From: Candidatus Tepidiaquacellales bacterium UBA2330
Lineage (GTDB): Bacteria > Bacteroidota > Ignavibacteria > Tepidaquicellales > Tepidaquicellaceae
DNA length: 64,000 nucleotides
Direction of reading: 5' to 3'
NCBI GenBank assembly: GCA_002344965.1
Contig: DDUU01000046.1
Location: forward strand, 39,221-103,220
Shown: positions 63,702-64,000 of the stretch, piece by piece
Numbering within the stretch: position 1 is the first letter of the stretch
How the letters are laid out: the number at the start of each line of letters is the position of its first letter
Translations under genes and position numbers: made by a program
Notes under the pieces: generated by a model
The model's input: the letters and a program-made list of their open reading frames with translations, nothing else
Told to the model about the DNA's origin: nothing
Database searches by the model: none

Positions 63702-64000
63702 GCATCCATTGAGTCTCCCGCATAAACCGGAACCCGGAATTGTAAACTAAATTTATTGCGGGGACTCAATGGGATAAAAAGGATAAAAAAACTCCTGCCG
63801 CATCCATTGAGTCTCCCGCATAAACCGGAACCAGGATTTTTAAATTAAATTTATTGCAGAGAATATATAGGATAAAAAGGATAAAAAAACTCCTGCCGCA
63901 TCCATTGAGTCTCCCGCATAAACCGCAACCCGGAATTGTAAACTAAATTTTTTGCGGGGACTCAATGGGATAAAAAGGATAAAAAAACTCCTGCCGCATC
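63702..64000. repeat. tandem array of 98-bp units with inverted repeats
   Basis: Three full units (63702-63799, 63800-63897, 63898-63995) with an exact period of 98 bp, and the first bases of a fourth that leaves the window. In units 1 and 3 CCATTGAGTCTCCCGCA pairs with TGCGGGGACTCAATGG, one base short, over a roughly 37-nt loop. A shared purine-rich block (GGATAAAAAGGATAAAAAAA) and ACTCCTGCC follow. 98 is not a multiple of three and no ORF runs through, so it is non-coding. It is probably a satellite-like or structured RNA array. Confidence 0.85.

Noticed and set aside
63702..64000. Possible CRISPR array
   Set aside because: Units are alike along nearly the whole 98 bp; no short repeat with unrelated spacers, and no cas genes nearby.

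Overview
The window is AT-rich and densely packed (64 kb, about 57 protein genes, one tRNA, short spacers). It looks like chromosome from a member of the Bacteroidota/Chlorobiota/Ignavibacteriota group, most likely an Ignavibacteria-like organism. Three secreted proteins end in a type A type IX secretion (T9SS) sorting domain (NFPNPFNP...TKI, then SGVYFY...KRMILLK). There are TonB-receptor-like and other outer-membrane barrels, few Shine-Dalgarno sites, and promoters of the Bacteroidetes -33/-7 type (TTTG, 20 nt, TAnnTT(T)G). The taxon is an inference from these traits.

Layout. 0-7.3 kb: uraH, a ferritin-like DUF2202 protein, a T9SS cargo protein, a polyprenyl-phosphate sugar transferase with a small membrane partner, and recG. 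7.4-11.3 kb (+): a GT-C-like membrane protein with TPRs, tRNA-Ala, rplU-rpmA and mdh. 11.3-22.7 kb (-): an RsbW-like ATPase, an outer-membrane protein overlapping an orphan ABC ATPase, dienelactone hydrolase, rhomboid (+), a TonB-receptor-like protein, a beta-CASP nuclease, 3-methyladenine glycosylase and an uncharacterised helical protein. 22.9-30 kb: a 1529-residue beta-helix surface protein ending in dockerin-like repeats, and a T9SS-exported reprolysin-like protease. 30-36.5 kb: DUF1573, MauE/DoxX and rhodanese genes, ruvB, Nudix, DUF4920, icd and a TMEM175-like protein. 36.7-45 kb: rpsT, then an operon of UPF0173, parA, parB, ridA and SRPBCC; gltA; and an unknown gene followed by obg and surE. 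45-54 kb: T9SS cargo; a kynurenine-pathway cluster (kmo, kynU, formamidase-like) with a REP-associated transposase inserted between kmo and kynU; an SRAP peptidase; an MFS exporter. 54.4-63.6 kb: ppdK, an unknown gene, an FMN 2-hydroxy-acid oxidase, DUF481, a small secreted protein, an M48-type protease with a partner, queG and a Rieske protein. The right edge is a tandem array of 98-bp units, each built around a long inverted repeat, running off the window.

How the genes fit together. Citrate synthase, isocitrate dehydrogenase and malate dehydrogenase supply TCA-cycle steps, and ppdK links pyruvate and PEP. The kyn genes point to tryptophan breakdown or de novo NAD synthesis and, through kmo, to oxygen use. 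Several secreted or outer-membrane proteins imply a working T9SS encoded elsewhere.

The least explained elements are the 98-bp array, the symmetrical palindrome pairs flanking the transposase, the rhodanese/MauE/DUF1573 trio, the protease pair at 60.2-62.3 kb and the frequent TTG start codons. All calls come from reading the sequence; no database search was run.
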